A DNA stretch of 64,000 bases from an uncultured Clostridia bacterium (GTDB taxonomy: Bacteria > Bacillota > Clostridia > Christensenellales > Borkfalkiaceae), in contig CALVLK010000007.1 in the NCBI GenBank assembly GCA_944337235.1, forward strand, positions 1 through 64,000, read 5' to 3'. Shown here piece by piece: positions 15,655 to 24,658 of this stretch. A program made the translations under genes and the position numbers. How positions within the stretch are numbered: the stretch's first letter is position 1; every line of letters begins with the position of its first letter. The notes beneath the pieces were generated by a model. The model made no database searches. It had not been told where the DNA came from and saw only the letters and a program-made list of their open reading frames with translations.

Positions 15655-17037
15655 TTACATGGCGAGATTGAGAATGAGCAGCCATGCAAGCCCATAATAT
15701 ACGATCGCGGCGACAAGGTCGTTGATCGTCGTAATCAGCGGCCCGCTTGCAACGGCGGGATCGATTTTGATCTTTTTGAAGAGGATGGGGATGAGCATGC
15801 CGAAGGTCGCCGAACAGGTCATGGCGACGAGAAAGGCGACGCCGATACAGCCCGAAGTCAGGAAGGCGGCGGATACAGTATCCGGTCCCATGCCCGGGAT
15901 GCACAGATACGCCCCGATCAGCAGGAAGGACAGAAGCCCGAGCACAAGACCGTTGATGAGCCCGACGCGCATCTCCTTCCAAAGCATGCGCAGGATCTCC
16001 TTCCCAGTCGGTTCCTCGTCGGAGAGGACGCGGATGGTGACGGCAAGCGACTGCGTGCCAACATTGCCCGCCATGCCCAGCACGAGGGACTGGAAGGAGA
16101 CGATATAGGCAAGACTTGCGATGACGGACTCGAACATGCCGATGACGCTGGAAACGCCAAGCCCCAAAAAAAAGAGCAGGATCAGCCACGGAAGGCGCTT
16201 GCGGATGGAGCGGTGCAGCGGCTCTTTGACGTCCTCGTCCTCGGTGAGGGCTGCAAACTTTGCATAGTCGTCGCTGAACTCCTCTTCGGAGGCCTCGACG
16301 AGATCGACGGAGGTGATGACGCCGATGACGCGCTTTTTGTCGTCGAGGACGGGAATGGAGTCCTCGCCGTAATCCTTCAGGTGCTCGATGCAGGAGGCGA
16401 TGCTCTCCGAAGCGAACACGCTGGGGTAGGACGCGATGATGATGTCCTCGAGCGGGGTATCGGCGCGGGCGACGATGAGGTCGCGCAGATTGATCGCGCC
16501 GCAGTACTCCTCGTTTTTGTCCTCGACGTAGATGGTGGAGACGTTGTCGTTCTCCGCCGCCTGGTCGATCATGGAGCGCATCGCCTGTTTGACGGGCATG
16601 TCGTTGCGGATGAGGATGAAGTTGGTCGTCATGCGCGAACCGACGGCGTCCTCGTCGTACGACTGGATGAGGTTGATGTCCTCGACCGCCTCCGGCTGCA
16701 TCAGGTTCATGATCTCGCTGCGGGTATCCTCGCTGAGTTCGTCGAGGACGTCCACGGCGTCGTCCGCGTCCATCTTTTCGATGATGTCCGCCGCGCGCGC
16801 GTTGTCCATCTTCTCGATGTAATCCTCGGGATTGTCGAGATAACTCACGACGTCAGACAGTTCGTCGACGGGCAGCAGACGGGCAAGGCGCTTTTTCGCC
16901 CCCTCGCTCAGTTCGGGGTAGATCTCTGCGATATCCGCCTTATGATAATCGCTCAACAGGTCCGAGAGCACGCTGTCGCTCTCGGTATTCTCGATCAATT
17001 CCAGCAGTTTTTGCAGCCGATCCGATCTCTGCTCCAT
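15655..17037 (-). CDS. mgtE: MgtE magnesium transporter
   Basis: This 460-residue protein has the MgtE layout: an N-terminal superhelical domain (about 1-130), two CBS domains (about 135-250), a connecting helix, and five membrane helices (about 280-460) containing GMAGNVGTQSLA and the Mg-selective region near TINDLVAAIVYYG. MgtE is a Mg-gated Mg2+ channel. The start at 17037 has AAGGAGGG upstream. A tight hairpin lies between the promoter and this ribosome-binding site. Confidence 0.95.
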   Translation of the reverse strand: MEQRSDRLQKLLELIENTESDSVLSDLLSDYHKADIAEIYPELSEGAKKRLARLLPVDELSDVVSYLDNPEDYIEKMDNARAADIIEKMDADDAVDVLDELSEDTRSEIMNLMQPEAVEDINLIQSYDEDAVGSRMTTNFILIRNDMPVKQAMRSMIDQAAENDNVSTIYVEDKNEEYCGAINLRDLIVARADTPLEDIIIASYPSVFASESIASCIEHLKDYGEDSIPVLDDKKRVIGVITSVDLVEASEEEFSDDYAKFAALTEDEDVKEPLHRSIRKRLPWLILLFFLGLGVSSVIGMFESVIASLAYIVSFQSLVLGMAGNVGTQSLAVTIRVLSDEEPTGKEILRMLWKEMRVGLINGLVLGLLSFLLIGAYLCIPGMGPDTVSAAFLTSGCIGVAFLVAMTCSATFGMLIPILFKKIKIDPAVASGPLITTINDLVAAIVYYGLAWLLILNLAM

Positions 17038-17051
17038 GCGTCCCTCCTTGG

Positions 17052-17073
17052 AAAGGGCGGCCCGCCGCCCTTT
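17052..17073 (-). promoter_or_regulatory. Hairpin in the mgtE leader
   Basis: A perfect 9-bp stem with a 4-base loop (AAAGGGCGG/CCGCCCTTT) lies in the short leader and ends just before the AAGGAGGG ribosome-binding site. It could affect translation or attenuate transcription, but the leader is too short for a known Mg riboswitch. Confidence 0.5.
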
Positions 17074-17094
17074 ATCGTACAAATCCTATATTAC

Positions 17095-17123
17095 ATTATA
17101 CCACATTTCGACCGAAAAAGCAA
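17095..17123 (-). promoter_or_regulatory. Promoter of mgtE
   Basis: TTGCTT (17123-17118), a 17-bp spacer and TATAAT (17100-17095) on the minus strand. Confidence 0.75.
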
Positions 17124-17143
17124 ACATTTGGGCGAAATCGAAA

Positions 17144-18871
17144 TCACTCCGCGTCTATGCTTACGATGCGGAAGGCGTCGACGTCGACGAGACCGCGGTC
17201 GGTCAGGCGCAGTTTCGGGATGACGGCAAGCGACAAAAATACGAGCGTCATGAAGGGCTCCACCCCCTTGCGGACGCCCATGGCGCGGGCGCGCTCGGTG
17301 ATCGCTCTGGTCCGCGCGATGACCTCCTCTGCGGAGGCGGAGCTCATCAGCCCTGCGATGTCGAGCGGGAATACGTCCTCCTCCCCGTCCGTACAAAGCG
17401 CCATGCCGCCGCCCGCTTGGCGCAGCAGCTCGGCAACGCGCAGCATATCGCGGTTGTTGTCGCCGAGAATGACCATGTTGTGGCTGTCGTGCGCCACCGT
17501 GATGCCGATCGCGCCGTTTTTCAGCCCATATCCCTTGACAAGGCATTTACCCATGTTGCCTGTGGCGAAGTGACGCTCGACTACGGCAAGTTTCAGAAGG
17601 TCTTCGCCGAGGACGACGTCGCCGCCCTGCGAGGGCACCTCCACGATCTCCTCGCCCGTGATGATCCCGCCGGGGAGCAGCGTCATCACGCGGGCACGCC
17701 CGCCCCTAAGCGCAATCCGAAAGTCCTCCTCTTTGAGGGGCGCGATGCGCACCGTGCTCCTGACCGCCTCGGGCAGGTACCGCCCGCCATGCTCAAACAG
17801 CGCCCTGCCATTTTCGGCAACGAGCACGCCGCGCTTGAACACAGCCTTCACACGAAAGGAGACGAGATCCTCTGCCAGCACGACGTCGGCGTCGTAGGAG
17901 GGCGCGAGCGCCCCCTTGCCCGTCATTTGGTAACACTCGGCGGTATTGAGCGTGGCGCACGCCACCGCCTGCGCCGCGGGAATGCCGCACGCGACCATGC
18001 GGCGGAGCGCGTCGTCCATCTCGCCCACGGCGGACAGATCGTAGGCGTTGCGGTCGTCGGAACAGAGCAGGAACCGGCGGTAGTTGTATGCGTCCACCGC
18101 CTTGCAGTTCTCTTCGATATTGGGTGCGGAGGAGCCGTTGCGCAGCTGGATATAGATGCCGCGCGCCAACTTTTCTCTGCAATCTGCGGCGTCGACGCAT
18201 TCATGGTCGGTCGCAATGCCCGCCGCGGCATAGGCATTGAGCGCGTCGCCCCCAAGCGAGGGCGCGTGGCCGTCGACGATCTTGCCCGCCCTGTGCGCCG
18301 CCTCGATCTTGGTCAGCGTGTCCGCCTCGCCCGCGACGACGCCCGGGAAGTTCATCATTTCGCCCAATCCGTAAAAGATGGGGCGGACGATCTCCGCCGC
18401 CGTCTCGCGGCCGTCGATCACGGCGCCGCTCTGCTCAAAGGGGGTCGCAGGCACGCAGGAAGGAAGCTGCATACACACCTCCAGCGGCTGTACGCCGCCG
18501 CAGGAGAGGCGGGAAAATGCCTCGTGCAGATACTCTGCCCCCGCAATGCCGCACACGTTGACGAGTTCGTGCGGGTCGGCGACGATGACGGAGGTCCCGT
18601 GCGCGCAACTGAACGCCGCAAACTCCTCGGGCGAGAGCGTGGAGCTCTCTACATGGATATGCGCATCGATGAAGCCGGGCAGTGCGAACAGCCCGTGCGC
18701 CTCGTACACGTGCTCCGCCTCATACCCCTGCCCGATCGCGACGATCTTGCCCGCACGCACGGCGATATCCGCCTCTTCGCAGGTTCCCGTAAACACATTC
18801 ATCACTTTTGCGCCGCGGATGACGAGATCGCACTTCTCCCGCCGCATGGCGCTTTCGATCAACCTTTTCAT
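17144..18871 (-). CDS. ade: Adenine deaminase
   Basis: This 575-residue amidohydrolase has the Ade pattern: CDLVIRGAKVMNVFTG at the N-terminus, metal ligands in DAHIHVESS (about residue 75), VDGHAPSL and TDHECVDAA, and a conserved C-terminal domain. It converts adenine to hypoxanthine in purine salvage. The ATG at 18871 has no proper Shine-Dalgarno sequence. A promoter -10 box ends 6 nt before it, so the mRNA may be leaderless. It stands alone between mgtE and a terminator. Confidence 0.93.
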   Translation of the reverse strand: MKRLIESAMRREKCDLVIRGAKVMNVFTGTCEEADIAVRAGKIVAIGQGYEAEHVYEAHGLFALPGFIDAHIHVESSTLSPEEFAAFSCAHGTSVIVADPHELVNVCGIAGAEYLHEAFSRLSCGGVQPLEVCMQLPSCVPATPFEQSGAVIDGRETAAEIVRPIFYGLGEMMNFPGVVAGEADTLTKIEAAHRAGKIVDGHAPSLGGDALNAYAAAGIATDHECVDAADCREKLARGIYIQLRNGSSAPNIEENCKAVDAYNYRRFLLCSDDRNAYDLSAVGEMDDALRRMVACGIPAAQAVACATLNTAECYQMTGKGALAPSYDADVVLAEDLVSFRVKAVFKRGVLVAENGRALFEHGGRYLPEAVRSTVRIAPLKEEDFRIALRGGRARVMTLLPGGIITGEEIVEVPSQGGDVVLGEDLLKLAVVERHFATGNMGKCLVKGYGLKNGAIGITVAHDSHNMVILGDNNRDMLRVAELLRQAGGGMALCTDGEEDVFPLDIAGLMSSASAEEVIARTRAITERARAMGVRKGVEPFMTLVFLSLAVIPKLRLTDRGLVDVDAFRIVSIDAE

Positions 18872-18877
18872 GCCTCT

Positions 18878-18906
18878 ATCATAGCATAATTTGCGCGGAT
18901 TGACAA
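18878..18906 (-). promoter_or_regulatory. Promoter of ade, leaderless arrangement
   Basis: TTGTCA (18906-18901), a 17-bp spacer and TATGAT (18883-18878) on the minus strand. Only six bases (AGAGGC) separate the -10 box from the ade ATG, so transcription would begin at or next to the A of ATG. Confidence 0.7.
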
Positions 18907-18956
18907 GCGCACCCAAAATTTTTACCGAAAAACTTTTTTGCAAAAAGAAAAAAGGT

Positions 18957-18976
18957 ATTTCGATCCTGGTCGAAAT
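18957..18976 (-). terminator. Terminator of the feo-rluA operon
   Basis: A 7-bp stem (ATTTCGA/TCGAAAT) with a 6-base loop is followed on the minus strand by ACCTTTTTTCTTTTT. It lies about 26 bases after the pseudouridine-synthase stop. Confidence 0.75.
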
Positions 18977-19002
18977 AACCCGTGCTATCCATAAAATATA
19001 TG

Positions 19003-19806
19003 TTATAATTCGCGTTCGGAAAAGAAGGAAAACTCCTCGCCGAGCACGCCGCGCGGAATGACAAGCTGTTTGGCAATAAGCCGCTGCCGCGTGGCATGAA
19101 GCGCGCGGTTGAAGGCGGTATCGCCATACTTTTCATCCCCCACGACGGGGTGCCCCAAAAAGGCAAGGTGCGCGCGGATCTGATGCGTCTTGCCCGTATG
19201 CAGCGTGACAAGGAGCAGGCTGGTGCCGTCCTCCCGCACGGAGAGGACCTCGTATTCCGTGCAGATGTATTCCCCCTCCCCGCCCCGCGCAATGCGGACG
19301 CGCGCGTGCTCTTCATCTTTGACAAGCCGCGCCTCTTCCACGGCATGGCGCACGGGCATGCGCCCCACGACGAGCGCAAGGTAGCGCTTGCAGATCTTGC
19401 GCGTGCGGAAGGCGTCGAGCAGCTTCTGCGCCGCGTCTTCCGTGCGCGCAAACAGCATCAGCCCCGCCGTATTCCGGTCAAGCCGATGCAGAAAATACAC
19501 CTCCCCCTCCTCGCGGAGCGCGGAAAAGACCGCCTCTGCATTGACGCCGCTCTCCTTGTCGACGACGAGGATGTGCGCGTCCTCATACACGCGCAGAAAG
19601 GCCGTACGGCGCGCCTGCGCAGGGGTGAGAAAGTAGCTCACCTCGTCCCCCGCAGAGAGCGGAACGTCGTTAGCGACCTTAACGCCGTTTACGCGTACCT
19701 CGCGCGCCTTGAGAAGGGCGCGCAGGCAGAAGGACGCCTGTGCGCAATTTTCATCGGTGAATTGTTTTAATGTGGTCGGCTGAGCGACGCGATAATTTTT
19801 TACCAT
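19003..19806 (-). CDS. RluA-family pseudouridine synthase with S4 domain
   Basis: This 267-residue protein has an N-terminal S4-like RNA-binding region (about 15-75) and the RluA catalytic motif HRLDRNTAGL, whose aspartate is the catalytic residue. LHTGKTHQIRAHLAFLGHPV is the conserved C-terminal motif of the family. It isomerises uridines in rRNA or tRNA; the target is not evident. The ATG at 19806 lies inside the feoB coding region (56-bp overlap) and lacks a clear Shine-Dalgarno sequence. Linkage with feo genes is probably operonic only. Confidence 0.9.
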   Translation of the reverse strand: MVKNYRVAQPTTLKQFTDENCAQASFCLRALLKAREVRVNGVKVANDVPLSAGDEVSYFLTPAQARRTAFLRVYEDAHILVVDKESGVNAEAVFSALREEGEVYFLHRLDRNTAGLMLFARTEDAAQKLLDAFRTRKICKRYLALVVGRMPVRHAVEEARLVKDEEHARVRIARGGEGEYICTEYEVLSVREDGTSLLLVTLHTGKTHQIRAHLAFLGHPVVGDEKYGDTAFNRALHATRQRLIAKQLVIPRGVLGEEFSFFSEREL

Positions 19807-21532
19807 GGATACATAGGAGAAGCGCAACGACGGGGGCGAGCGCAATGAGCGCGAGGGGCGCGCCGCCCGTAAGCAGAAAATAGACAAGATAGCTCAGGAG
19901 CAATGCGCTCGCCGTCTGCGCAAGCGAACAGAGCAGCGCAAAACGAACGCTCAGCTCCCGCGCAACGGCGGCAACCGCCGACACGCAGGGGGAGGCGGCG
20001 AGCAAAAATACCGCAAATGCCGCCCCGGAGGCAAACGGATAGGGAAACTCCCCGCACAGCATGGCGATGGCGCCCGCGACGTTCTCCTTGGCGACCAGCC
20101 CCGAAAGCGCGGCATAGGTGATGCGCCAGTCGTTCATGCCGATGGGCGCAAACAGAAACCGCACGGCGCTGCAGATGCGGGCGAGCAGGCTGTCTTCGAT
20201 CGCGCACAGCTGCCCGTGGACGTCGAAGGAGGAGAGCAGCCACGAAAGCAGTAGAAAGGCGAGAATGACCGTCGCCAATTTGATTATAAACTGTCTGATC
20301 TGAAAAAGCAAGGATTTTACGACCGCGCGCGGCGAAGGCAGCGCAAGCGGCGCCAATTCCAACAAAAAAGGGGACGCCTTCCCCCTCAGAAGCAGCGCCA
20401 TCCCGAGCGCCAGGCACACGCCCAGCGCATACAACACCAAAACGGCGGGAAAGGGATCGCGGAAAAAGGACGCCGCAAGCGTGAGGAATACGGGAAGTTT
20501 TGCCGAGCAGGATATGTACGGCAGACAGAGAATGACCCGCCGCTGCATCTTACGATCCTCCAGCCCGCGCGTGGTGAGAATGGCGGCTGCCGTACAGCCA
20601 AACCCCATCAACAGCGAAAAGACGGCGCGGCCGTTCAATCCCACGCGCGAGAATATTCCATCCGTCATCCATGCCAGGCGGGAGATGAGCCCGCTCTCCT
20701 CGAGCAGGATGAGAAAGAGAAAGAGCATCGAGATCTGCGGCAGAAATCCGAGCACGCTGCCGATCCCCCCGAGCAGCCCGTCCGCGACAAAGGAGCGGAG
20801 CACGGGCGAAGGAATGGTCTGCGCCCGCGCGGCAAGCACGCGGGAAAAGAGCGATTCGATCGCGTCCCGCGCAAGGCAGCCGGGCATCCCCGCCCCAAAG
20901 GTGAGATAGAAGCACAAGAGCAGCATGGCGGCGAACGCGGGCAGCGCAAAAAGCGGTTTAAGCCAAAGCCGCTCCATACGCGAGAGCGCGGCACTGCAGG
21001 GCGTGTAGCGATCGGTGCCGAGCACGCCCTTCCACTGCCATATGCGGGCGGCACTGAGCGCCTGCACCACCCGTGCGCGCAGCCCCCCGCCCTCGGCATA
21101 CAGCACGGGGATGCCGAGCGCTCTTTCGAGGGCGGCGCGATCGAGCCTTCCCCCGCCGCGCACAAAGGAGCGGCGTTTGGTCAGAACGAGCACGCAGCGC
21201 CTGTCTGCGGCGAGTACAGAAAATAAGCGCAGCGCCCGCTCCAGACGGGCGCACTCTGCAACAAGCAGCAAGATACCCGTATGATCGCTCAGATAGGCGC
21301 AGGCGGCGCGCTCTTCCAGCGTCATGCTCTCTGCCGCATAGATCCCGGGCAGATCGCAGATGAGATACGCCCTGTCGCCGAGGACAGCGCGCCGCTCCGT
21401 CACGCCGACGGTGACGCCGTGCCAATTCCCCACCTTTGCGTGTCCGCCCGTCAGCGCGTTGAACAGCGTACTCTTCCCCGCGTTGGGATTGCCCACGATC
21501 ATGACGCGGGTAAAGTCTGCACTTTTATGCAA
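19751..21532 (-). CDS. feoB: FeoB-type ferrous iron transporter with a degenerate G domain
   Basis: This 593-residue protein has an N-terminal G domain with G1 GNPNAGKST (about residue 14), NWHGVTVG and G3 DLPGIY. It continues with FeoB membrane helices and gate motifs (GFLPQISMLFLFLILLEESG, LPYISCSAKLPVF). It is shorter than typical FeoB of 650-780 residues. The G4 motif NxxD, which gives guanine specificity, is replaced by TKRR, and the G5 SA motif by AEG. Nucleotide specificity or GTPase cycling may be altered. It follows feoA with a 34-bp overlap. Ferrous iron uptake is inferred. Confidence 0.88.
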   Translation of the reverse strand: MHKSADFTRVMIVGNPNAGKSTLFNALTGGHAKVGNWHGVTVGVTERRAVLGDRAYLICDLPGIYAAESMTLEERAACAYLSDHTGILLLVAECARLERALRLFSVLAADRRCVLVLTKRRSFVRGGGRLDRAALERALGIPVLYAEGGGLRARVVQALSAARIWQWKGVLGTDRYTPCSAALSRMERLWLKPLFALPAFAAMLLLCFYLTFGAGMPGCLARDAIESLFSRVLAARAQTIPSPVLRSFVADGLLGGIGSVLGFLPQISMLFLFLILLEESGLISRLAWMTDGIFSRVGLNGRAVFSLLMGFGCTAAAILTTRGLEDRKMQRRVILCLPYISCSAKLPVFLTLAASFFRDPFPAVLVLYALGVCLALGMALLLRGKASPFLLELAPLALPSPRAVVKSLLFQIRQFIIKLATVILAFLLLSWLLSSFDVHGQLCAIEDSLLARICSAVRFLFAPIGMNDWRITYAALSGLVAKENVAGAIAMLCGEFPYPFASGAAFAVFLLAASPCVSAVAAVARELSVRFALLCSLAQTASALLLSYLVYFLLTGGAPLALIALAPVVALLLCIHGKKLSRRSADHIKTIHR

Positions 21533-21723
21533 GCTGCCACCTCCCGATCCATTGCCACAAGCCCGTCCGCCTGTACGAGAAAGGTGCCCCCGCGTACGGC
21601 GAGCAGCAATATCTCCCGCCCGGGAAAAAGCGCAAGCGCCCGCAGGCGTACCCCGAGCGCCCCTTCTGCACCGATCTGAAGAATGCGGGCGCGTTCGCCC
21701 GCCCTGAGCATGGTAAGATCCAC
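21499..21723 (-). CDS. feoA: FeoA-domain protein
   Basis: This 74-residue protein is a single FeoA (SH3-like) domain: GERARILQIGA near the N-terminus, RLRALALFPGREI in the middle and a terminal VAACIKV strand. FeoA partners FeoB in ferrous iron uptake. The start is uncertain: GTG at 21723 or ATG at 21711. An extended -10-like TGATATGAT lies 12 nt before the ATG, which would favour the ATG with almost no leader. It overlaps feoB by 34 bp. Confidence 0.82.
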   Translation of the reverse strand: MDLTMLRAGERARILQIGAEGALGVRLRALALFPGREILLLAVRGGTFLVQADGLVAMDREVAACIKVQTLPAS

Positions 21724-21735
21724 ATCATATCAAAT

Positions 21736-21764
21736 GACGGCGGAATAAAAATTATTCCGCCGTC
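21736..21764 (-). terminator. Hairpin after the DUF378 gene
   Basis: A perfect 11-bp stem (GACGGCGGAAT/ATTCCGCCGTC) encloses a U-rich loop in the minus-strand RNA. The downstream tail (ATTTGATATG) is only weakly U-rich. It lies 8 bases after the DUF378 stop. Confidence 0.55.
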
Positions 21765-21772
21765 CTGCCGCG

Positions 21773-22018
21773 TTACGCGCGCGTCGTTTCGTGCGCCTCG
21801 CGGTTTCCCATCAGTTTGAGCATGCCATTTGTGATCATGGGTGAGATGATCAGCCAAAGCGCGGCAAGCGCGATGACGGCATATACGATGATGGAGCCCA
21901 TCGTGCGCGGGCCGCGGAAGATGGTGGCAACGAGATTGAAATCGAAGATCCCGTACAGTCCCCAATTCAGCGCGCCAACGAGCACAAGAATATAGGAAAT
22001 TAAATTCGCAATGACCAT
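21773..22018 (-). CDS. DUF378 family small membrane protein
   Basis: This 81-residue protein has two hydrophobic segments (about 6-26 and 43-62) and the DUF378 pattern VGALNWGLYGIFDFNLVATIF. The family is widespread in Firmicutes; its function is unknown. A good ribosome-binding site (AGGAGG) precedes the ATG. It stands alone between two strong hairpins. Confidence 0.85.
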   Translation of the reverse strand: MVIANLISYILVLVGALNWGLYGIFDFNLVATIFRGPRTMGSIIVYAVIALAALWLIISPMITNGMLKLMGNREAHETTRA

Positions 22019-22065
22019 TGATATCCTCCTGCCAACAGTTTGTTCCGCTTGCAGGAAAGTATGCA

Positions 22066-22094
22066 GATCGGCGCCGCGGATTGCGGCGCCGATC
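22066..22094 (-). terminator. Strong hairpin lacking a U-tract after the surface-protein gene
   Basis: A perfect 12-bp stem (GATCGGCGCCGC/GCGGCGCCGATC) with a 5-base loop sits 22 bases after the surface-protein stop. The minus-strand tail is TGCATACTTT, so a classical U-tract is missing. Confidence 0.45.
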
Positions 22095-22116
22095 TCAGAT
22101 CCGTTTTGTCACGGAT

Positions 22117-24531
22117 TTATTCATTCTGGTCTTTATCTTTGCGCTCAGGCGCAACGTTCTTCTTCTTGCGCTCTGCCTTCTTGAGTTTTTCAAGATCGAC
22201 CTCGTCCACAGCCTGTTCGGGGGACTTCGTCACAAGCAGAACGATGATGACGATGAGCAGCACGCCGGAGATCGAGAACAGCACCACGGACGCGATATTG
22301 TTCTCCAGCCACTCCGTCTCGTTCGGGGGCGTATCGGTAGGGTTGCGCACCTCGATCACCTGATATGCCGTAACAATGTTTCCGGGCAGAACCGACTCGC
22401 TGATGCGCAGCTCAACCACATAGAAGCCGACCTGCACGGGGGTAAAGGTGAGGGAATCGGGATACCAGCGGTAGTCGTTGTCCGTCCTGTCCCAGGCGTC
22501 ATCATCTTCGGTGATGTCGCTGTTGTATTCGTTGATGCGGATCAGGTACTCGCTGATCGTATCATAATACTCGTCGAAGTTTTCAACAAGATCGGAATAG
22601 GAAGAGAACGGGTTGGTCGTAAGCTCCTCCTGCATGGCAGCCTCGTCGAGATAGTAGAGGTTATACTCCGTCTCGTAGCCGCTGAGGGCGACGATCTCGA
22701 AGTCGGAGATGGAATAGTTGCTGTCGCGGTAGCCCTGCGTCTGTTCGCCGGGATCCTCTACCGTCGCACCCGAATAGCTTGTAGAGAAGCTGAACTTGGG
22801 GATCTCGTCGATCTCCCACACGTTGGTGGAGGTGAGGGCAACGAGCTCGCCGTCGAGATAGTACTCCATCTCGTTGTCGGAGGCGTCGGTCGCGACGACG
22901 CAGAAGAGGTACTGACCGACCTCATCCACCTCGAAACGGAGCTCGTTATAGTCGAGCGAAGCGGCGGAAGTCGCCGTGGAATCAACCTCCTGGCTCTGCT
23001 TATAGTAGTAGACGGTAAAGCTGAGATTGCGGTAGTCTGCATGATCGCTGCCGATAAGATTTCTCAGCGAGGGCATATAGAAGTATGCACCGTCGCCTGC
23101 GCTCAGGCCCTCCGCCGCAGCGGTGACGGCCTCCTGATATTCGGCAAAAGCATTTTCCGCCTCCGGAGAGACGTCGTTGGCCTTGGTCTCGTCATTGGCG
23201 GTGACGCCGATGTAGTAGGGGCCCTCGTCGTGGCGGTTGACGCGGATATAATCAAAGGCGTTCTCGCCCTCGCCGCAGGTCGCCACAGCGCTTTCGACCG
23301 CATACCAGCTCAGATAGATGTAGCTGTCCTCATCGTCGGAAGTGCCCGCATCGTCGGTGAGCTGGAAGCGGATGGAGACGTACTGTTCCTCCTCTTCGCT
23401 CGTATCGTCGGTGGGCATGAACACCGTCGAGGTGGTCAGCGTGCTGTAATCGTCGTCTACGGGCAGGAGATAATTGCCGTTCTCGTCCGCCTTGAGCATG
23501 TAATAATAGCGGTTGACGGTGACCGAAGAGTCGATAACGTCGATCGCCTCGTAGCTGAGGCTCCAGCGGCTGCCCAGGGTATAGGCGTAGATACTCTCGT
23601 TGAGAACAAGTACGGGCGCGGCATTGTCCGTCACCTGATTGCTCTCATCCAGCTCAAAGGTCTGCTTGTTCAGCTCCTTCATGAGGACAAGCTGCTCGCT
23701 CTCCCCATCCAGAAGCTCGTCCGCCACAAATCCGAGCGGCACGCGCGGGGTAGAAGAAGCCGTGGAGAGATATTCCAGGAAGTTCGCGCCCACGTTGGTC
23801 ATGTTGCCGACGTAGGTCTGATTGACATAGACGGCAAATTCGCCGCCCTCCGTCGTGCAGAGCGCCCCTTCGGCGTCGGTGTATTCCTCGCTCAGCGCAA
23901 TGGAGAGATTGTTGACAAGCTCAATGGAGACAAATTCTGCCTCTTCGTAGTATTCGCCGCCCGCACTTTCGGGATCGGTGAATCTTGCAACGGTGTTGGC
24001 CCAGAGGTCGTCGTCCTGCATGGAGGCATTGCGCACGCCCGCATAGATCTGATCGCCCGTGTTCAGCAGCACGATGCTGTTTTCTGCCGTGTTTTCCTCG
24101 GTGATGTTCTCTTCCGCACTCTCGAACACGAAGGAGAAGACGGAGAAATTGATCTCAGGGAAGGTGAGCGAAATGCTCAGATATTCTGCCTGCCCGGGAT
24201 TGGCAAGGGCGGTGTCGCTCTGCTGTGCAGCCTCGCCCTCTTCCGTATCGTCCTGCGTGCCGGGAACGGCAGCGAACCACTTGAGCGCAAGATCGCGGCG
24301 GAAATAGACCTCACCGCCGTCGGACAGGGTGAACTGCACATAGGCATTGCCCTCTTCATCCTCTTCAGACGAGCCCACTCTGCCGCCCGTCCCCGAAGAG
24401 AAGATGGAGGTGGGCGCCACGGCATATGCCGTCGCCCCCGGTGCGAACAGAGAAAGCGCAAAACCAAAAACAATCGCAAACACGAGCATGAGTGCGACAA
24501 TCGTTATTGAACGAAACTTAGTCTTTTTCAT
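22117..24531 (-). CDS. Large secreted or cell-surface protein with C-terminal membrane anchor
   Basis: This 804-residue protein has a signal sequence (MKKTKFRSITIVAL and a hydrophobic core to about residue 36), a very acidic extracellular region rich in Glu, Asp, Ser and Tyr, and a C-terminal membrane helix (about 752-776). A lysine-rich cytoplasmic tail follows (KLKKAERKKKN). I recognise no enzymatic domain and no LPXTG sorting motif, so it is probably held by its C-terminal helix. The start at 24531 has GGAG 8 nt upstream. It is monocistronic. Function unknown; a beta-rich adhesin-like structure is only a guess. Confidence 0.75.
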   Translation of the reverse strand: MKKTKFRSITIVALMLVFAIVFGFALSLFAPGATAYAVAPTSIFSSGTGGRVGSSEEDEEGNAYVQFTLSDGGEVYFRRDLALKWFAAVPGTQDDTEEGEAAQQSDTALANPGQAEYLSISLTFPEINFSVFSFVFESAEENITEENTAENSIVLLNTGDQIYAGVRNASMQDDDLWANTVARFTDPESAGGEYYEEAEFVSIELVNNLSIALSEEYTDAEGALCTTEGGEFAVYVNQTYVGNMTNVGANFLEYLSTASSTPRVPLGFVADELLDGESEQLVLMKELNKQTFELDESNQVTDNAAPVLVLNESIYAYTLGSRWSLSYEAIDVIDSSVTVNRYYYMLKADENGNYLLPVDDDYSTLTTSTVFMPTDDTSEEEEQYVSIRFQLTDDAGTSDDEDSYIYLSWYAVESAVATCGEGENAFDYIRVNRHDEGPYYIGVTANDETKANDVSPEAENAFAEYQEAVTAAAEGLSAGDGAYFYMPSLRNLIGSDHADYRNLSFTVYYYKQSQEVDSTATSAASLDYNELRFEVDEVGQYLFCVVATDASDNEMEYYLDGELVALTSTNVWEIDEIPKFSFSTSYSGATVEDPGEQTQGYRDSNYSISDFEIVALSGYETEYNLYYLDEAAMQEELTTNPFSSYSDLVENFDEYYDTISEYLIRINEYNSDITEDDDAWDRTDNDYRWYPDSLTFTPVQVGFYVVELRISESVLPGNIVTAYQVIEVRNPTDTPPNETEWLENNIASVVLFSISGVLLIVIIVLLVTKSPEQAVDEVDLEKLKKAERKKKNVAPERKDKDQNE

Positions 24532-24578
24532 GTAAACTGCTCCATGCGGGCTGGCCATAACAGCCCAATATCTTTTTC

Positions 24579-24607
24579 ATTTTACACAAAATTTTCCTTC
24601 CCGTCAA
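24579..24607 (-). promoter_or_regulatory. Promoter of the surface-protein gene
   Basis: TTGACG (24607-24602), a 17-bp spacer and TAAAAT (24584-24579) on the minus strand. The leader of about 45 nt contains a GGGCTG/CAGCCC hairpin before the ribosome-binding site. Confidence 0.72.
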
Positions 24608-24658
24608 GCGGTAATCGCCCCTCTCGGGAAGAAAAACGAAATTTCATGTACTTTTCCG

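Noticed and set aside
22117..24531. An LPXTG sorting motif in the surface protein
   Set aside because: The C-terminus has a membrane helix and a lysine-rich tail, but the segment before it lacks LPXTG or a variant, so no sortase substrate call was made.
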